Made by a program: the position numbers and the translations under genes | Notes under the pieces: model-generated | Databases searched by the model: none | Told to the model about the DNA's origin: nothing | The model's input: only the letters and a program-made list of their open reading frames with translations | In this document: positions 35,083 through 37,569 of the stretch, in pieces | Layout: the number at the start of each line of letters is the position of its first letter | How positions within the stretch are numbered: position 1 is the stretch's first letter | From: Streptomyces sp. CHD11 | GTDB taxonomy: Bacteria > Actinomycetota > Actinomycetes > Streptomycetales > Streptomycetaceae | Length of the DNA stretch: 37,569 bases | Assembly: GCF_018638295.1 (NCBI RefSeq) | Contig: NZ_JABTTS010000044.1 | Span: forward strand, 1 to 37,569 | Direction: 5' to 3'

Positions 35083-35952
35083 ATGGCCGCCTCGAACCGC
35101 GAACTCGCCGATTTCCTCCGACGGGCCCGTGCCCAGTGCGACCCGGCGCGCGCAGGACTGCCGCCGGACAGCCGCGTACGCCGCGTACCCGGCCTGCGAC
35201 GCGAGGAGGTGGCACGACTGGCCGGAGTCTCCGCCGACTACTACGCCCGTCTCGAGCAGGGACGCCACATCACCCCCTCACCCGCGGTGGTCGAAGCACT
35301 GGCCCAGGCACTGGAGCTCGACGCCGCCGGCCGTGCGCACCTCGACGACCTCATCGGCACCACCACCGCGGTTCCCCGACGCCGGCGTCCGTCAACCGTC
35401 CAACGCCTGCGCTCCGGCCTCCGCCAGCTGCTGGACTCCATGGAGGGCACCCCCGCCCTGGTCCTGGGGCGCCGAACGGACGTCCTGGGCATCAACCGGA
35501 CAGCCAAGGCGCTGTTCACCGACTTCGACGCCCTGCCGCCGGCTCGACGCAACTACACACGGTGGCTCCTCCTCGACCCGGAGGCCCGCACCCTCTTCGT
35601 CGACTGGGACATGCAAGCCCGCGCAGCCGTGGAGAACCTCCGCCTCGACGTCGGCCGTGCCCCCGACGACCAACCGACCCAGGACCTCGTCACCGAGCTG
35701 AGGGAGAACAGCGCGGAGTTCGCCCGCTGGTGGCAGCAGCACCGCGTCCACCAGCGCACCCACGGATCCAAGCGACTGCTCCACCCGCTCGTCGGTGAGG
35801 TCACCGTGCAGTACGAAACCTTCGCCCTTCCCGGAGACACCGACGCAGCTGTCTTCCTCTACAGCACCGAAGCGGGCTCCCCGTCCCGTCACGCACTCGA
35901 CCTCCTCACCTCCTGGACGCTCACCCCCACCGTTCCTCGCAGCGAGTCCTGA
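35083..35952 (+). CDS. XRE-family regulator with MmyB-like ligand domain
   Basis: 289 residues. The N-terminal helix-turn-helix (about 25-75) reads VPGLRREEVARLAGVSADYY then LEQGRHITPSPAV, the hallmark of MmyB-like actinobacterial regulators. The C-terminal MmyB ligand-binding domain (about 110-280) contains PALVLGRRTDVLGINRTAKA, NYTRWLLLDPEARTLF and a closing HPLVGEVTVQYETFALPGD. This domain resembles a PAS fold and in the family binds fatty-acid-like ligands. ATG 35083 has GGAG 4 bp upstream. Such regulators usually control a divergent oxidoreductase or stress gene, here the DJ-1 protein, through the inverted repeat at 34919-34948 (inference). Confidence 0.92.
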   Translation: MAASNRELADFLRRARAQCDPARAGLPPDSRVRRVPGLRREEVARLAGVSADYYARLEQGRHITPSPAVVEALAQALELDAAGRAHLDDLIGTTTAVPRRRRPSTVQRLRSGLRQLLDSMEGTPALVLGRRTDVLGINRTAKALFTDFDALPPARRNYTRWLLLDPEARTLFVDWDMQARAAVENLRLDVGRAPDDQPTQDLVTELRENSAEFARWWQQHRVHQRTHGSKRLLHPLVGEVTVQYETFALPGDTDAAVFLYSTEAGSPSRHALDLLTSWTLTPTVPRSES

Positions 35953-36411
35953 ACTCCGTGAGCCCCGGCCACCCCCGGTACGGTGCCGGTCTGCCTGTTC
36001 CCTCCAAGCGATCCGTCCCCAGGTGAGGGCTCGCTGCCGTCACGGCCCGTCCACAGGTGATCGAATGTTTCGGTCCTTGTTCACGGGATTGCGTTCAGCG
36101 CTTCCCGGATCACTTCCCTTCCTGCGGGCTCTTCAGCTCAGCATGAGCCTTGACCTGGGAAGATGCCGTGGCGGCGGAGTCCTCCCGTGAAGGGCAAGTT
36201 TCCGAAAGATTGCCGAAACTGTTGACAGGCTCATGGCGCTGTACGAAAACTGTGGCCACCGAACGACAGGTGGCCCCCGTTCCCCTCGCGTCACACGACC
36301 GGGGCGGTGGTCGTCGTTGAGGCACAACGACGGGTGATTCCCGCCGTGTTCCATGCAAGGCCGCGGGTGGCAGAAGCCGCCCGGCCCCCACCGCCTTCAT
36401 CGGGAGGACGC
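35953..36411. other. Intergenic region upstream of the xylanase gene
   Basis: 459 bp without a credible gene; short frames lack motifs. Its right half is relatively AT-rich and carries the xylanase promoter elements at 36204-36252, leaving a leader of roughly 150 nt. No terminator with clear symmetry was found after the MmyB-like regulator. Confidence 0.55.
36204..36252 (+). promoter_or_regulatory. Xylanase promoter with three CGAAA boxes
   Basis: CGAAA occurs at 36204-36208, 36215-36219 and 36245-36249, spaced 11 and 30 bp apart, i.e. about one and three helical turns. A consensus -35 TTGACA lies at 36223-36228, with a weak -10 near 36247-36252. From memory, CGAAA-type repeats upstream of Streptomyces xylanase and cellulase genes bind repressors that respond to xylo- or cello-oligosaccharides. 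Confidence 0.5.
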
Positions 36412-37140
36412 ATGAACCAGGACGGCACGCAGCACGACCGGACGCAGCAGAACCCCGCTCCCTTCGACGGCTTGAGCCGACGCGGCTTCCTCGTCGGCGC
36501 CGGTGCGGGCGCCGCCGCGCTCGCCACCGCGAGCGGGCTGCTGTTGCCCGGCACCGCCCACGCCGCCACGACCATCACCACCAACCAGACCGGCACCGAC
36601 GGCATGTACTACTCGTTCTGGACCGACGGCGGCGGCTCCGTCTCCATGACGCTCAACGGCGGCGGCAGCTACAGCACTCAGTGGACCAACTGCGGCAACT
36701 TCGTCGCCGGCAAGGGCTGGAGCACCGGCGGACGCAGGACGGTCCGCTACAACGGCTACTTCAACCCGTCGGGCAACGGCTACGGCTGCCTCTACGGCTG
36801 GACCTCGAACCCACTGGTGGAGTACTACATCGTCGACAACTGGGGAAGCTACCGGCCCACCGGCGAGCACAGGGGCACCGTCTCCAGCGACGGCGGCACG
36901 TACGACCTCTACAAGACGACGCGGCACAACGCCCCCTCCGTCGAGGGCACGCGCACCTTCGACCAGTACTGGAGCGTCCGGCAGTCGAAGGTGATCGGCT
37001 CCGGCACCATCACCACCGGCAACCACTTCGACGCCTGGGCGCGCGCGGGCATGAACCTGGGCCAGTTCAGGTACTACATGATCATGGCCACCGAGGGTTT
37101 CCAGAGCAGCGGAAGCTCGAACATCACGGTCAGCGGCTGA
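36412..37140 (+). CDS. Secreted GH11 endo-1,4-beta-xylanase
   Basis: 242 residues. A Tat signal (SRRGFLVGAGAG at 22-33, ending TAHA-A near 51) exports the folded enzyme. The mature GH11 jelly roll has the nucleophile Glu137 in NPLVEYYIVDNWG and the acid/base Glu228 in MATEGFQSSGSS. Asn96 beside the active site (CGNFVAGKGW) is the residue linked with neutral to alkaline pH optimum. The protein ends straight after the catalytic domain, so there is no carbohydrate-binding module, as in single-domain XlnC-type enzymes. ATG 36412 has GGAGG 5 nt upstream. It cleaves xylan outside the cell and stands alone as a transcription unit between a CGAAA-box promoter and a hairpin terminator. Confidence 0.95.
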   Translation: MNQDGTQHDRTQQNPAPFDGLSRRGFLVGAGAGAAALATASGLLLPGTAHAATTITTNQTGTDGMYYSFWTDGGGSVSMTLNGGGSYSTQWTNCGNFVAGKGWSTGGRRTVRYNGYFNPSGNGYGCLYGWTSNPLVEYYIVDNWGSYRPTGEHRGTVSSDGGTYDLYKTTRHNAPSVEGTRTFDQYWSVRQSKVIGSGTITTGNHFDAWARAGMNLGQFRYYMIMATEGFQSSGSSNITVSG

Positions 37141-37159
37141 ACTCCGGCCGAGGGACGAC

Positions 37160-37199
37160 CGGCTGCGGGCCCCGTCCGTGCGACGGGAACCCGCGGCCG
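37160..37199. terminator. Hairpin between xylanase and convergent gene
   Basis: CGGCTGCGGG...CCCGTC pairs with GACGGG...CCCGCGGCCG around a CGTGC loop, with one G-U pair and a small internal loop: a stem of about 16 bp. It lies 20 bp past the xylanase stop and about 40 bp past the stop of the convergent gene, so it may serve both. Confidence 0.6.
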
Positions 37200-37239
37200 T
37201 GACCGTCGTGGAGCACCCGGCCACGCGACCCCGGCCGCG

Positions 37240-37569
37240 TCATGTGTTCTCTCCGGTGCTGTCGTGCTTTCCGGCGCCCGGGCGGTCGTCGCGGTGGCGG
37301 CTGCCGGGAAGCATCTCCTGGACCTTGGCCTTGAGGCCCTGTTTGACCATGGAGCCGCGGTCGCTGTCGCCCTTGAGGATGGCGGTGGCCGCCGCCTCGA
37401 TCTGGTCCAGCGAGGCGTGCGGCGGGATCGGCGGGACGGCGGGGTCGGTGCGGAAGTCGATGACGAACGGCCGGTCGGCGGCGAGGGCCCGGTCCCAGGC
37501 GGCCTCGACCTGCTTGGGCTTCTCCACCCGTACGCCGTCCAGGCCCATGCGCTGTGCGAACTCCGCGTA
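37240..37569 (-). CDS. Thiamine-diphosphate-dependent enzyme, C-terminal part (cut by window edge)
   Basis: The last 109 residues of a protein whose 5' end lies outside the window. YAEFAQRMGLDGVRVEKPKQ, followed by VEAAWDRALAADRPFVIDFR and a VPPIPPHASL region, is the C-terminal part of the pyruvate oxidase/acetolactate synthase superfamily (the end of the ThDP-binding domain, FA..G..G..V and P.vId). The tail after GSMVKQGLKAKVQEMLPG is hydrophilic and matches actinobacterial 'thiamine pyrophosphate-requiring' proteins related to PoxB. The methionine at 37548 is internal. The substrate cannot be decided from this piece. Confidence 0.85.
   Translation of the reverse strand, partial: YAEFAQRMGLDGVRVEKPKQVEAAWDRALAADRPFVIDFRTDPAVPPIPPHASLDQIEAAATAILKGDSDRGSMVKQGLKAKVQEMLPGSRHRDDRPGAGKHDSTGENT

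Overview
This is high-GC actinobacterial DNA, most likely Streptomyces or a close relative. The evidence is GC-rich third codon positions, GTG and TTG starts, 4-bp start/stop overlaps, Tat signal peptides, and typical Streptomyces families (SAV_2336-like vWA protein, VMAP-C, Trypco1, MmyB-like regulator, GH11 xylanase). No tRNA, rRNA, CRISPR array or intact insertion sequence was seen. The gene mix is accessory: a conflict-type operon, an uncharacterised biosynthetic-looking operon, an exporter with a two-component system, a small NRPS, and oxidoreductase genes.

Layout. 200-1176 (+): a small hypothetical gene and a HhH-GPD DNA glycosylase-like gene. 1388-8214 (-): a four-gene operon reading Trypco1, trypsin-VMAP-C, MoxR AAA+ ATPase, then a vWA protein. 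This is the core of the vWA-MoxR-VMAP ternary conflict systems. Here the 1075-aa vWA protein carries a complete sulfite-oxidase-like molybdopterin domain at its C-terminus (residues ~881-1075, Mo-ligand Cys943 kept). This is the strongest candidate in the window for something undescribed. 8692-13743 (-): five overlapping or nearly abutting genes (class III aminotransferase, methyltransferase, Gfo/Idh/MocA oxidoreductase, second methyltransferase, ThiL/AIR-synthase-like kinase) that look like one pathway of unknown product. 13744-14800: about 1 kb without a confident gene, holding a cluster of TGACGCT boxes.

14801-20056 (+): ABC ATPase, MacB/FtsX-type permease, NarL-type histidine kinase and LuxR-type response regulator, probably a self-contained export or stress module, with a codon style that looks different from its neighbours. 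20276-26486 (-): a two-gene NRPS (PCP-A, then C-A-PCP-reductase) expected to release a dipeptide aldehyde. 27096-33132 (-): XdhC, the three subunits of a PaoABC-type periplasmic molybdenum aldehyde oxidoreductase, and an SDR, facing a divergent TetR regulator (33208-33798, +).

34165-37569: a DJ-1/PfpI protein divergent from an MmyB-like XRE regulator, a secreted GH11 xylanase with a recognisable promoter region, and the 3' end of a thiamine-diphosphate enzyme cut by the window edge. Aldehyde chemistry recurs on the right (reductive NRPS release, aldehyde oxidoreductase, SDR, an aldehyde dehydrogenase remnant), but a functional link between these genes is inference. All functions are read from sequence motifs without database searches.
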